Source: Periplaneta americana (Eukaryota > Arthropoda > Insecta > Blattodea > Blattidae). From it: a DNA stretch of 64,000 nucleotides. The stretch spans positions 5,940,001-6,004,000 of the forward strand of contig NC_091123.1 in assembly GCF_040183065.1 (NCBI RefSeq). Reading direction: 5' to 3'. The translations under genes were made by a program, and so were the position numbers. A model generated the notes under the pieces. The model did no database searches. It was not told the origin of the DNA and saw nothing but the letters and a program-made list of their open reading frames with translations. Below are positions 1 through 9,749 of the stretch, piece by piece (position 1 is the first letter of the stretch; each line of letters begins with the position of its first letter).

Positions 1-536
1 AATGCCTGTTATTATTCGGTTGAGAAACTTTTATCATCCAGTCTGCTGTCGAAAAATCTGAAAGTTAGAATTTATAAAACAGTTATATTATCGGTTGTTC
101 TGTATGGTTGTGAAACTTGGACTCTCACTTTGAGAGAGGAACAGAGATCAAGGGTGTTTGAGAATAAGGTGCTAAGGAAAATATTTGGAGCTAAGAGGGA
201 TGAAGTTACAGGAGAATGGAGAAAGTTACACAACGCAGAACTGCACGCATTGTATTCTTCACCTGACATAATTAGGAACATTAAATCCAGACGTTTGAGA
301 TGGGCAGGGCATGTAGCACGTATGGGCGAATCCAGAAATGCATATAGAGTGTTAGTTGGGAGGCCGGAGGGAAAAAGACCTTTAGGGAGCACGAGACGTA
401 GATGGGAAGATAATATTAAAATGGATTTGAGAGAGATGGTATATGATGATAGAGACTGGATTAATCTTGCTCTGGATAGGGACCGATGGCGGGCTTATGT
501 GAGGGCGGCAATGAACCTCCGGGTTTCTTAAAAGCC

Positions 537-594
<58 letters not shown>
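1..594 (+). mobile_element. RTE-type non-LTR retrotransposon, 3' part (copy R1)
   Basis: The reading frame is open from the first base to the stop at 529-531 and encodes the region after the polymerase core: [32 protein letters not shown]-like, [29 protein letters not shown] and the C-terminus WRAYVRAAMNLRVS. Seven bases after the stop a GTAA array starts (538-594). A near-absent 3' UTR made of a short tandem repeat is a known trait of the RTE clade. Catalytic YADD and endonuclease parts lie off the left edge or were never inserted, because every other copy in this window is 5' truncated. The RT would copy element RNA at the chromosomal target. Clade assignment is by motif recognition. Confidence 0.88.
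538..594 (+). repeat. (GTAA)n tail of RTE copy R1
   Basis: Fourteen perfect GTAA units directly follow the C-terminal codons of the RTE frame. The same tail follows copies R3, R4, R5, R7 and R8, so it is the element's 3' terminus and not an independent microsatellite. Confidence 0.9.
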
Positions 595-1422
595 AACTGC
601 AGAGGTTGTTCAACGTGTAAATTCAACGTGGGCGAGAAATGGTCGATGAATTTTGCCTGAAGCCCCAATTCAGCAGTAAATAATGAAACAGGAACTAGAA
701 ATGTTCAATCGACGTTCAACCCATATTATCGTCCTCGCATTTACTTACATGGAAGTTTCTGTACTCTCACATTGCGCGTTTTCCCTCATTAATCTTTTAT
801 CCGTCCGTAACGCTACAGGGCTAACAGCTGTGCATTTTTACTTGAGCACGCATCTCTAAATTGTATTATCTGCATAAACGCTGGGAACATATTTCGCGTA
901 CTGTAGCCCTCTGTCCTCACGCCCATTAGTACAGAAACCGCCTTTACAGACCATCATCAACATTAGCACTGTACGTCTCTGTGTTCAAACATATAAATAT
1001 GATAATGCAATAACAGGACTCTCTTTGTTGCATTCCTCACTTCGTTACATCCTGTGGAAGCCATGTTTTTGTTTTGGAAACCACTGGAGGGGAAGGACTG
1101 AAATTTGCTATATATATCCGCGTTATAACTTGAATCCATATCGATTCTTTGTTCTGACCGCTCGCCCGAGAGCTTGGGAACGTGGGCCTCTTCAATTCAA
1201 ATGCGTTAACTCTTCCCTTTGACCAGTGGCGGACTCAGGGCTCTCAGAAAGGGGAAAAGAGTGCTCATAACATTTATAAATTAAATGTAGTAAAAAAAAA
1301 GGACTACGTAAAGAACTGAATACAGAAACAAGCTTCATTTGTCTTCACGGAAATGCCAACAATGAAATAAAACACGTGTGAAAGAGTTCGCGTTTCAATT
1401 GTTTTATATTAATGCAATCCTA
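595..1422. other. no recognised feature
   Basis: AT-rich unique-looking sequence. A 65-codon open frame at 1025-1222 has no recognisable motif and no splice or promoter context. Nothing else supported. Confidence 0.5.
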
Positions 1423-1575
1423 TGGCCGGCGCAAACGGTAGAGGTACGAAATGTGTCTACCGCTTGTTCCGAAGGGTTGTGGGTTCGAGTCCCGCCTCGA
1501 ACATGGGTATTGTGTTTGTATTAATTTATGTGAAAGAAAATAAAGATAACTTTGGAAAAAGGAGTCTGGCAGGTA
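1423..1575 (+). mobile_element. tRNA-derived SINE-like element (single copy)
   Basis: A B-box match GGTTCGAGTCC at about 1482 lies about 60 bases after an A-box-like TGGCCGGCGC stretch, which is tRNA-gene spacing. It is followed by an AT-rich body (GTGTTTGTATTAATTTATG). No second copy and no target duplication are visible, so element versus tRNA relic is undecided. Confidence 0.4.
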
Positions 1576-1605
1576 GAAAAGAAAAGAAATGTTGTGTAGA
1601 ATAAA

Positions 1606-2232
1606 ATAAAAAGAAACCTTGAAACTACTAAATTCTTGGGCGTTACATTTGATGATTGTTTGTCTTGGAGACCCCATTGCACAAGTTTAATTTCTAAGCT
1701 CAATAGCATTTGTTATCAAATCAGAATTTTGAGGACGATAATAAATCACGATGTATTAATGTCTTATTATTTCGCACACGTCGAGTCTAGGCTTTCATAT
1801 GGTATTTGTTTTTGGGGATCTGGAACCATGCTGAATGATATATTTATTGCTCAAAAGCGTATTGTCAGATGCATAGCGGGTGTTGACAGTAGGACCTCTT
1901 GTAGGGAACATTTTTTACAATATAATATTCTTACTGTTTATGGTTTATACATTTTTAATGTTTTACTACTAATTTATAAAAATCTGTCTGATTTTCATCA
2001 AAATTGTGATTTCCATACCTACGACACTCGTAACAAAAATAGTTTAACTATTCCAGTTCACCACCTTACAAACACTAGTAGAACATATATGGTCTTTGGT
2101 ATCAAAATATACAACAGTTTGCCTGATGACATCAAATATACAAAAAATTCTCTGAAATTTAAGAATTATATAAAAACGAAATTAATAAAATTGTGTCCCT
2201 ACAGTCTTGAGGATGCACGCATGGGCCGTTGA
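1606..2232 (+). pseudogene. reverse transcriptase C-terminal fragment
   Basis: About 208 open codons without YADD or endonuclease. The order is the one seen after the RT palm in CR1/Jockey-like elements: TTKFLGVTFDD (thumb start), ISKLNSICYQIRILR, YFAHVESRLSYGICFWG, IFIAQKRIVRCIAGV, a basic segment YDTRNKNSLTIPV and the near-terminal MVFGIKIYNSLPDDIK with KFKNYIKTKL. An N-terminal methionine at 1636 is only the first available ATG; homology begins upstream of it. It cannot encode an active polymerase because the catalytic palm is missing. Confidence 0.8.
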
Positions 2233-2339
2233 AATGAATGTTTTTTTTTTTCTTTTATATTTGACTTATTTTACATTAAATTGTAATTGTATATATTTGA
2301 CCATGTCTATGCATACATTATGCCATCGACAATAAAGTT

Positions 2340-2587
<248 letters not shown>

Positions 2588-2639
2588 GGCAAATATCTGC
2601 AAAAAATAGGATGGATAGCCAAGAGTATCGAACCAATAC

Positions 2640-2651
2640 ATAAATAAATAA

Positions 2652-2702
<51 letters not shown>

Positions 2703-2825
2703 ATACATACATAAATAAATACATACATAAATAAATAAGTGAATAAGTGAATAAGTAAATAAGTAAATAAATAAATAAATAAAAATAAAATTAAAAAATA
2801 ATGAATAAATAAATAAATAAATGAA

Positions 2826-2864
<39 letters not shown>

Positions 2865-3033
2865 GTGAACAGATAATTAAATAAATAAATGAATAAATAA
2901 ATAAGTGAATAAATAAATAGATAAATAAATACATACATACATACATACATACATAAATAAATAAGTGAATAAGTGAATAAGTAAATAAGTAAATAAATAA
3001 ATAAAAATAAAATTAAAAAAAATAATGAATGAA

Positions 3034-3084
<51 letters not shown>

Positions 3085-3856
3085 GTGAACAGATAATTAA
3101 ATAAATAAATGAATAAATAAATAAGTGAATAAATAAATAGGTAAATAAATAAATAAGTAAATAAATAAAAAATAAAAAATAAATAAAATAAATAAATAAA
3201 TAAGTCAATACATAAATAATTAAATAAGTACGTAAGTAACATAAATAAATAAGTGAATAAGTGAATAAATAAATAAATAAATAAATAAATAAAGTAAATA
3301 AGTAAGTAAATAAGTAAATAAGTAAAATAAATAAATAAATGAATAAATAAATAAAATAAATAAATAAATAATAAATAAATAAATAAATAAGTGAATAAAT
3401 AAATAAATAAATAATTAAACAAATAAATAAATAGACAATAAAATAACTAAATAAATAAATAAATAAATAAATAAACAGTAAAATAAAATAAATAAGTAAA
3501 TAAATAAATAATTAAATAAGTACGTAACATAAACAAATAAACAGATAAACAAATAAATAAATATATATATATATATATAAACAAGTAAATAAATAAATAA
3601 AGTAAATAAGTAAGTAAATAAGTAAATAAATAAAATAAATAAATGAATAAATAAATAAATAAAAAATAAATAAATGAATAAATAAATAAACAAATAATAA
3701 ATAAATAAGTGAATAAATAAATAAATAAATAAACAATAAAATAAAATAAATAAATAAATAATTAAATAAGTACGTAACATAAATAAATAAATAAATAAAT
3801 AATTAAATAAGTACGTAAGTAACATAAATAAATAAATAAACAAACAAATAAACAGA

Positions 3857-3911
<55 letters not shown>

Positions 3912-3914
3912 ATA
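2640..3914 (+). repeat. 1.27-kb (AAAT)n imperfect array with higher-order repeats
   Basis: Almost pure AAAT units with interspersed AAGT, GAAT and ACAT variants. Variant strings recur in order. GTGAATAAGTGAATAAG through TTAAAAAATAATG occurs near 2737 and near 2962, and GTGAACAGATAATTAAAT near 2864 and 3083, so a block of about 220 bases was duplicated. AATTAAATAAGTACGTAA recurs at about 3218, 3511, 3761 and 3801. Confidence 0.95.
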
Positions 3915-4119
3915 GGAGGTACATTTCCTACTTTCTGTTTTCATAAAGGAGCTACAGATTTTTTTAAGCTTAACGCGCTTTAACATCTATAGTCATATGT
4001 GATCTTTGCAAATACCAGTAGGCTGTGGTTACTACTGTTGAGTTCCTGTTTCTGCTGTGTGTTGTAGATGGCTTGTGTTCATGTAACTGATTTGAGATGT
4101 TGATTAGTGTTCATGATAT
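3915..4119. other. no recognised feature
   Basis: AT-rich sequence between the AAAT array and a diverged SINE; no motif seen. Confidence 0.4.
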
Positions 4120-4293
4120 TGGTGACTGAGGCGGTATTGAATCATGGTATGTATGTTTCCGATCCAGCATTTGCCTTTGTGAGTGAGGGAAACCATGAAA
4201 AACCCTCAACCAGATAATTTGCCCCAACCAGGATTTGAACCCGGATCCACTCGTTTCACGGTTAGACGTGCTAACTATTAAACCATAGCGGTG
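4120..4293 (-). mobile_element. diverged SINE-A relative
   Basis: Reverse-oriented remnant. The B box reads as GGTTCAAATCC on the minus strand (plus strand GGATTTGAACC at 4231), next to the CCCTCAACC and CCAGCATTTGC blocks that mark SINE-A elsewhere in the window. Several gaps and substitutions make this an old copy or a sister subfamily. No target duplication found. Confidence 0.6.
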
Positions 4294-4477
4294 AATAATT
4301 TGAACTGTAGGTGCTATGCATAGACATTTCGCTAGCCCGCGCTACGAGCGTGCTAAACTAGCCCCGGCTGTCGACTGATTACTTGTACAGGATTCATATC
4401 ATATTGCTAACACTGGTTTATGAATACGAAAAATATTAGTTCGCTGAAGCCCGCGCTAAGAATGTCTATGAATATGG
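4294..4477. other. no recognised feature
   Basis: Short segment containing CTAGCCCGCGCTACGAGCG-like GC-rich words; no element recognised. Confidence 0.35.
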
Positions 4478-4485
4478 CCCTAGAT
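4478..4485. repeat. 8-bp target-site duplication of hAT copy 1 (left)
   Basis: CCCTAGAT, identical to 7063-7070 on the far side of the element. Confidence 0.9.
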
Positions 4486-4840
4486 CAGCCTGGCGAGAAC
4501 GTGACTCCCGACACTTTGTGACTCGCAGTGATAGCTGTTAATTTCTCTTGCTTCTAACCTCCGCCAACCCCCACCCTCTCACTCTCTCGAGTCAAACTCC
4601 GTTCCATTTGTATTTGTCTTTGCGAGTGGCAATGTCTCTCTCGAAACCATGTACGAAAGTTCCAAGTAGGATGGGAGGACGCATTTTTTTGCTGCCAATA
4701 TGATGAGAATATTAAATGTATGATTTGTTCACAAGTATTACGAGGAAAACGGTTGTATAACATAAAACGGCATTATACTACATGTTACTGATGAAACATT
4801 AAAAGGTTAAGTGTTATTGTTGTTGTCATCACAATCATCG

Positions 4841-4884
<44 letters not shown>

Positions 4885-5124
4885 TCTGTAAGTCGACTCT
4901 TTTTCAGCGGATGTACGAATAATGCGGTTAGCTCTTCAATTTGAACTCACTGATTTACTATGTGATGTCAAATGAAAGCTAGATGTAAGGACTTGACAAA
5001 TGTTGAACTTTTCAAATCTTTGCCAAAAAATAAATATCCGAAGCTTCGTTCTTTCGCTTGCTCTGTTGAAGCCATGTTCGCTAAAACTTACCTTAATGAA
5101 AAATTATTTTCAACAATTAAAATA

Positions 5125-6685
5125 CACTCAGGGACAAAAAAAAAAACCGGACACTTTAATATTTGCTGGTATTTTGCAAAACATTATCTTCTCATACAAT
5201 ATTATGGTAGCCATCTGTTGTTATGGAGACGTGTATACATTGTTGATTGTTTTTTGTTTTATAAATAAGCCATTACAACCAAATATTCCAATTTTGCTTT
5301 CGGAGTCTCAGCTATAACAATTTTGTCTCAACCATTTTGTGCTTCATTATCGTTATCATTCGTTATTTCTTTATTTTTTCATTTTCTGAGTTTAAGTGGG
5401 GTTGTAACATTTGTCTTAAAACAAGATGCGACCTGAAGATGTGGCTCGAGCTGTAGCCCTTTACGATGATGGACGCAGTGTACGTTACATTGCAAATGTT
5501 ATGAATATGGCTAGAAGCACAACCCATGATGCCATAAAACGGTATAGAGAGACCCTAGAATATACCAGAAGACCAGGTTCGGGTCGTCCAAGAGCTACAA
5601 ATCCAAATGAAGACAGGTATATGGTGTTGAGAGTTCTTAGGGAGCGCAACCTGCCAGCTACTAGTGTAGCCCAGCAATTTGTTAACATGCATGGACGCCC
5701 AATTTCGGCCAAAACAGTTAGAAGGAGGTTGAAAGCAAGTGGACTGATATCAAGTAGACCTGCAACTGGTCCCAGACTTCTCAGGATGCATCGAGTTGAA
5801 GGACTGCGTTTTGCAAATGATCACAGGGATTGGAGAAATGGACAGTGGAGCTGTGTTCTGTTCACCAATGAGTCCCGTTTCAATCTGTGCTCACCTGATG
5901 GACGTGAAAGAGTTTGGAGAAGGAGGGGAGAACGATTTTCACAGTGTTGCATTTCCGAAAATGTGCCGTATGGAGGTGGTGGAGTGATGGTTTGGGCAGG
6001 AGTGTGTACGGATGCTCGTACAGAGTTGTTTTTTGTTGAAAATGGAAGACTAACAGCTGATAGGTATATAAATGAATGTTTGGCTGATCATGTTGTGCCA
6101 TTTGGCCAATTTGTAGGCGATAATTTTGTTTTAATGCATGATAATGCACGGCCGCATATTGTCCATGCGGTCGGAGATTATCTCCAAGAAGTGGGAATCC
6201 ATGTTCTTCCATGGCCAGCAAGGAGTCCAGACATGAACCCAATTGAACACGTGTGGGACATGCTGGGACGGCGTGTTAAGAATAGACGACCGAGACCAGA
6301 ATCGTTACAAGAGTTGAGGCGAGCACTTGGCGAAGAATGGAAACTTATTCCTCAAGAAGACATTGCTAACCAAATTGAGAGCATGCCAAGACGTATGGAT
6401 GCAGTTATTCAAGCCAGAGGGGGTAATACCCGTTACTAAAAAGAGTTTTTAATGTTTAAGGCACCATAAAATGAAAAAAAAAAACAGAACAAACGATGCC
6501 ATAGTTATACGCCCTTTGTATTTTTTTGTAAATTTTCTCATCAGAGATTTTTTTTCTCAAATGTTATCGTATAAGGTGCTAAATGAAACATTATTTTGTT
6601 TAAATGGGTTTTATTTCATTTTGAAATAATTGGCAACAAAATAGAAGCAAATATAGAAGTGTCCGGTTTTTTTTGTCCCTGAGTG
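5125..6685 (+). mobile_element. Tc1-family DNA transposon, full length (1561 bp)
   Basis: Ends CACTCAGGGACAAAA...CCGGACACTT are inverted repeats of about 30 bp that differ in the A/T homopolymer length (11 versus 8) and show weaker similarity further in. The TA duplication is at 5123-5124 and 6686-6687. It contains one uninterrupted transposase frame. It sits inside the transposase remnant of the hAT element, so it arrived later. Confidence 0.95.
5426..6439 (+). CDS. Tc1-type transposase, intact frame but catalytic Asp replaced by Asn
   Basis: A 337-residue protein, the usual length for Tc1 transposases (about 340). It would bind the terminal repeats and perform cut-and-paste transposition in the nucleus. 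Order: N-terminal helix-turn-helix (about 1-50, SVRYIANVMNMARSTTHDAI), GRPR linker (GSGRPRATN), second helix-turn-helix (about 70-110, ISAKTVRRRLKASGL), then the DDE domain. The first catalytic position, normally the D of a SDESRF-type motif, reads TNESRF with Asn148 (codon AAT at 5867-5869). The second is Asp239 in MHDNARPH and the third is Glu274 in SPDMNPIEHVW, 34 residues between them as in DD34E. I expect no cleavage activity from this copy, although binding may survive. The start is the first ATG of the frame, about 300 bp inside the left end. No intron is apparent. Confidence 0.93.
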   Translation: MRPEDVARAVALYDDGRSVRYIANVMNMARSTTHDAIKRYRETLEYTRRPGSGRPRATNPNEDRYMVLRVLRERNLPATSVAQQFVNMHGRPISAKTVRRRLKASGLISSRPATGPRLLRMHRVEGLRFANDHRDWRNGQWSCVLFTNESRFNLCSPDGRERVWRRRGERFSQCCISENVPYGGGGVMVWAGVCTDARTELFFVENGRLTADRYINECLADHVVPFGQFVGDNFVLMHDNARPHIVHAVGDYLQEVGIHVLPWPARSPDMNPIEHVWDMLGRRVKNRRPRPESLQELRRALGEEWKLIPQEDIANQIESMPRRMDAVIQARGGNTRY

Positions 6686-7062
6686 TAGTAAAAACCTAAA
6701 TTAGATCACGACTGACAGACAAATACCTTCGTGATCAACTACGACTGGCAGTAAGTGACATTATTCCTGATATTGAAACTCTGTCGCAGATACATTCTGA
6801 AGACAGTTAATTTTAGGTTGTGATAATGTGTCCTATGTTTTATTGTTAATTTCTTTCTTCATTACACGTACTAAACATTAGTTTGTAGCCTTGTACTGAA
6901 TAACATTATATTTAAGTGCTTGACGTAAGGAAAATGAAAATCCGTTAATAAGTCAGATAGCTGCTTCGCTTCCTCTTCGGGTGTCCGCCTCCCTCCATAG
7001 GTGCTATGCACATTGCAGGTTACACAGTGGCTCGGCGCACGATTACATTTTCGCCACCGCTG

Positions 7063-7070
7063 CCCTAGAT
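7063..7070. repeat. 8-bp target-site duplication of hAT copy 1 (right)
   Basis: CCCTAGAT, identical to 4478-4485; sets the right boundary at 7062. Confidence 0.9.
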
Positions 7071-7649
7071 TTACTAGATGTCCAGCGAGTGAAGCATTCT
7101 AAACATATCTTCCTGTGAAGAATACACACATAAACACGTCCCTGCACGTATTTTTTTTCTGATACGTAATGCTGGTTGATCTGGATATATCGGAATGAAA
7201 TGTTTGCTGCATGCACCGAGAATCAATTAGAGAGCTTTCAGATAATGGGACCGCAGATGCAACAGTCCTGCACTGTCCCTGGGTCGATAGACTACAGTCC
7301 GGCGATCTGTGGAAGATGAGTGGAGTGCTTTGGCTAGTTTGATGGGGATCATCTTTTAATCCACTCACAGGTGGAGAGTACACCCATTACTAGTGTATTG
7401 TAACATCACTCGAGCGTGAGTGGTAACGTGTTCCACCAAAGTTTGACCACTGGCAGGGAGGAGGACACGAAGATGTGGAATGTCTCTCGTTTTGTGTTGT
7501 GCTATGTTGTCATAACTGACGGACTAGCGCCATGTTAACGTCATAATCAGTGAGTCTCTGTAATTGTTGGTTAAAATCTGAGGACGACATTTTTACAGGA
7601 AGAAATGCCAATACCTGCTAAGAGATAATAATGATGATGGTAATAATAC
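7071..7649. other. no recognised feature
   Basis: Mixed-composition sequence between hAT copy 1 and RTE copy R2. The 94-codon open frame at 7099-7383 (minus) has no motif. Nothing supported. Confidence 0.45.
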
Positions 7650-8601
7650 TTCCTTATGGCTTTTAGGAAACCCGGAGGTTCATTGCCGCCCTCACATAAG
7701 CCCGCCATCGGTCCCTATCCTGAGCAAAATTAATCCAGTCCCTACCATCACATCCCACCTCCCTCAAATCCATTTTAATATTATCCTCCTACCAACGTAT
7801 CGGCCTCCCCAAAGGTCTTTTTCCCTCCGGCCTCCCAACTAACACTCTATATGCATTTCTGGATTTGCCCATACGTGCTACATGCCCTGCCCATCTCAAA
7901 CGTCTGGATTTAATGTTCCTAATTATGTCAGGTGAAGAATACAATGCGTGCAGTTCTATGTTGTGTAACTTTCTCCATTCTCCTGTAACTTCGTCCCTCT
8001 TAGCCCCAAATATTTTCCTAAGAACCTTATTCTCAAACACTCTTAATCTTTGTTCCTCTCTCAAAATGAGAGTCCAAGTTTCACAACCATACAAAACAAC
8101 CGGTAATATAACTGTTTTATAAATTCTAACTTTCAGATTTTTTGACAGCAGACTGGATGACAAAAGCTTCTCAACCGAATAATAACAGGCATTTCCCATA
8201 TTTATTCTGCGTTTAATTTTTTCCCTAGTGTCATTGCTATTTGTTACTGTTGCTCCAAGATATTTGAATTTTTCCACCTCTTTGAAGGACAAATCTCAAA
8301 TTTTTATATTTCCATTTCGTACAATATTCTGGTCACAAGACATAGGCTAATCATATACTTCGTCTTTTCGGGATTTACTTCCAAACCTATCTCTTTACTT
8401 GCTTCCAGTAAAATTCCCGTGTTTACCCTAATCGTTTGTGGATTTTCTCCTAACATATTCACGTCATCCGCATAGACAAGCAGCTGATGTAACCCGTTCA
8501 ATTCCAAACTCTCTCTGTTGTCCTGGACTTTCCTAATGGCATACTCTAGAGCAAAGTTAAAAAGTAAAGGTGATAGTACATCTCCTTGCTTTAGCCCGAA
8601 G

Positions 8602-8603
<2 letters not shown>
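7650..8603 (-). mobile_element. RTE retrotransposon fragment (copy R2)
   Basis: Minus-strand copy covering [20 protein letters not shown], the catalytic [30 protein letters not shown], then in another frame [20 protein letters not shown] through [15 protein letters not shown]. Frameshifts near 8290-8345 and a disrupted GRPRRRWED segment near 7790 break it. The 5' end is cut at the conserved LKQGD motif and abuts an AAT array. On the 3' side the GTAA tail has nearly vanished. Confidence 0.87.
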
Positions 8604-8643
<40 letters not shown>

Positions 8644-8674
8644 GTAATAATAATAACAATAATAATAATAATAA
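8604..8674 (+). repeat. (AAT)n microsatellite
   Basis: About 24 near-perfect AAT units adjoining the truncated 5' end of RTE copy R2. Confidence 0.9.
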
Positions 8675-8841
8675 CTACATTTATGTATAGTGCTACCAAG
8701 CGTTCAAGCCGTAACGGCGAAATATGGAACTAAAAGTCTACGTCGTTCGTGACAATCGCAGAGAGCATGGTACACCCGACCTACTAACCTACGAGAGATT
8801 AAATCCGGAAGATGGAGATTTAGTAGGGGATATCGTCTTCT

Positions 8842-8843
<2 letters not shown>
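8675..8843. other. unassigned segment between two AAT arrays
   Basis: Contains TATGTATAGTGCTACCAAGC and CGTTCGTGACAATCGCAGAG words; likely part of an interspersed repeat because AAT arrays bound both sides, but no second copy occurs in this window. Confidence 0.35.
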
Positions 8844-8919
<76 letters not shown>

Positions 8920-8951
8920 TTAATATTAATATTAATATTAATAATAATAAT

Positions 8952-9003
<52 letters not shown>
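8844..9003 (+). repeat. (AAT)n microsatellite with (ATATTA) interruptions
   Basis: About 160 bp of AAT units, with a central ATTAATATTAATATTA block at about 8917-8955. Confidence 0.93.
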
Positions 9004-9004
<1 letters not shown>

Positions 9005-9139
9005 TTATTTGTCTGAAATTCTTCTTGGATTGCCGGTTTCAAGTCCATTGTGTAATTGCGCGGAGAAAACTTTCTCTTATAAATAGCCCTAAAGAAAATA
9101 GTCTGTGGCTGTGAGATCCGGAGACCTGGGCGGCCATGG
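9003..9139 (-). pseudogene. IS630/mariner-type transposase scrap
   Basis: Read on the minus strand from 9139: PWPPRSPDLTATDYFL, stop, GYL, stop, EKVFSAQLHNGLE, and in the neighbouring frame DLKPAIQEEF. The WPPRSPDL..TDYFLWGYLK pattern is the segment around the third catalytic acid of mariner/IS630-type transposases. The W (TGG to TAG) and K (AAG to TAA) codons have become stops. No terminal repeats are identifiable. Confidence 0.62.
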
Positions 9140-9749
9140 GACTTCTGCAAATCGTAATGTTTCGAAAGAGTCATAGAAGAAGATGCTTCAGTCTCGATGT
9201 TCTACTGAAAATTCTAGCTTTGCTCAATTTGGCGCTTATCCCGTTGTTCGGTCGCAAGAAGAACTTTTCAAGGCGTTCATCCGACATTGCCAGAGCTGAC
9301 AGATTGTCTCACCCTCTGCAGGAATCTCCGCTTATTTCTCTTTTGAAGGAAGTCGTCCTTCTCATTGACTCGTCTCAGAGATTCACTGTCGTCGGTGGAG
9401 TTTGAACTCTGGATACTTGGGTTTAGAGAAAAACACTAGGGAATGGCGTGGCCAAGGACGAGTACGCAAGTGTTGATCGCGAGGTGAGGGGGACGAGTGC
9501 CACTAGCCGCCGCTGGAGGTGCAAGGTGGCGGGACTCATTAAAAAACAAAGCGCTGGCATTGTTTTGCTTGATTAACTTCGCCTACCGAGCCATTCCGGT
9601 GCTGGGGCGGATTAGAGTTATAGTCTGATGTGTTGAGCGCTGCCTACTAAGAGGGGCAGCAGCTCCGTCCTCCTTCCTTGCACTAATGCTTTCTGTCTGC
9701 CTTCCAACCGCTTTTCCTTTATTTGCTAATACATTCTTTTATGTACCGG
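9140..9749. other. no gene; GC-richer segment at about 9430-9640
   Basis: Holds an 89-codon open frame (9136-9405) without motifs and a GC-rich stretch with GCCGCCGCTGGAGGTGC near 9510. A candidate unique regulatory or exonic region, but no splice pair or homology is evident. Confidence 0.3.

Larger units (their letters stand above)
4907..6810 (+). pseudogene. hAT transposase C-terminal (dimerisation) fragment, interrupted
   Basis: Reading across the Tc1 insertion, two pieces (4907-5124 and 6688-6810) give MRLALQFELTDLLCDV, then after a frameshift KDLTNVELFKSLPKNKYPKL, AMFAKTYLNEKLFSTIKIVK, then RSRLTDKYLRDQLRLAVSDI and the stop at 6808-6810. The FxxTYLxEKLFSxxK...RSRLTDxxL pattern is that of the hAT-family dimerisation region found in GTF2IRD2/ZBED-type proteins. 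Defects: a frameshift near 4970, an in-frame TAA in place of a lysine codon just after the Tc1, and the Tc1 itself. The frameshift is shared with the copy at 43.5 kb, so the family spread in defective form. DNA-binding and catalytic parts are absent. Confidence 0.75.
4486..7062 (+). mobile_element. hAT-type DNA transposon (non-autonomous, copy 1), split by a Tc1 element
   Basis: The left end CAGCCTGGCGAGAACGTG and right end (read inward) CAGCGGTGGCGAAAATGT form terminal inverted repeats. Both ends are flanked by a perfect 8-bp duplication CCCTAGAT (4478-4485 and 7063-7070), the hallmark of hAT insertion. Without the internal Tc1 insertion (5125-6685 plus TA) the element is about 1.0 kb and keeps only the C-terminal part of a transposase, so it must have been moved by another element. 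A copy in opposite orientation lies at 43480-44511. It contains a CAT microsatellite near 4840-4884. Confidence 0.9.

Noticed and set aside
72-392. Antisense frames over RTE copies (here and at 7865, 19698, 26250, 26730, 45966)
   Set aside because: They recur only opposite the RTE RT and diverge with it; shadows of the real coding strand.
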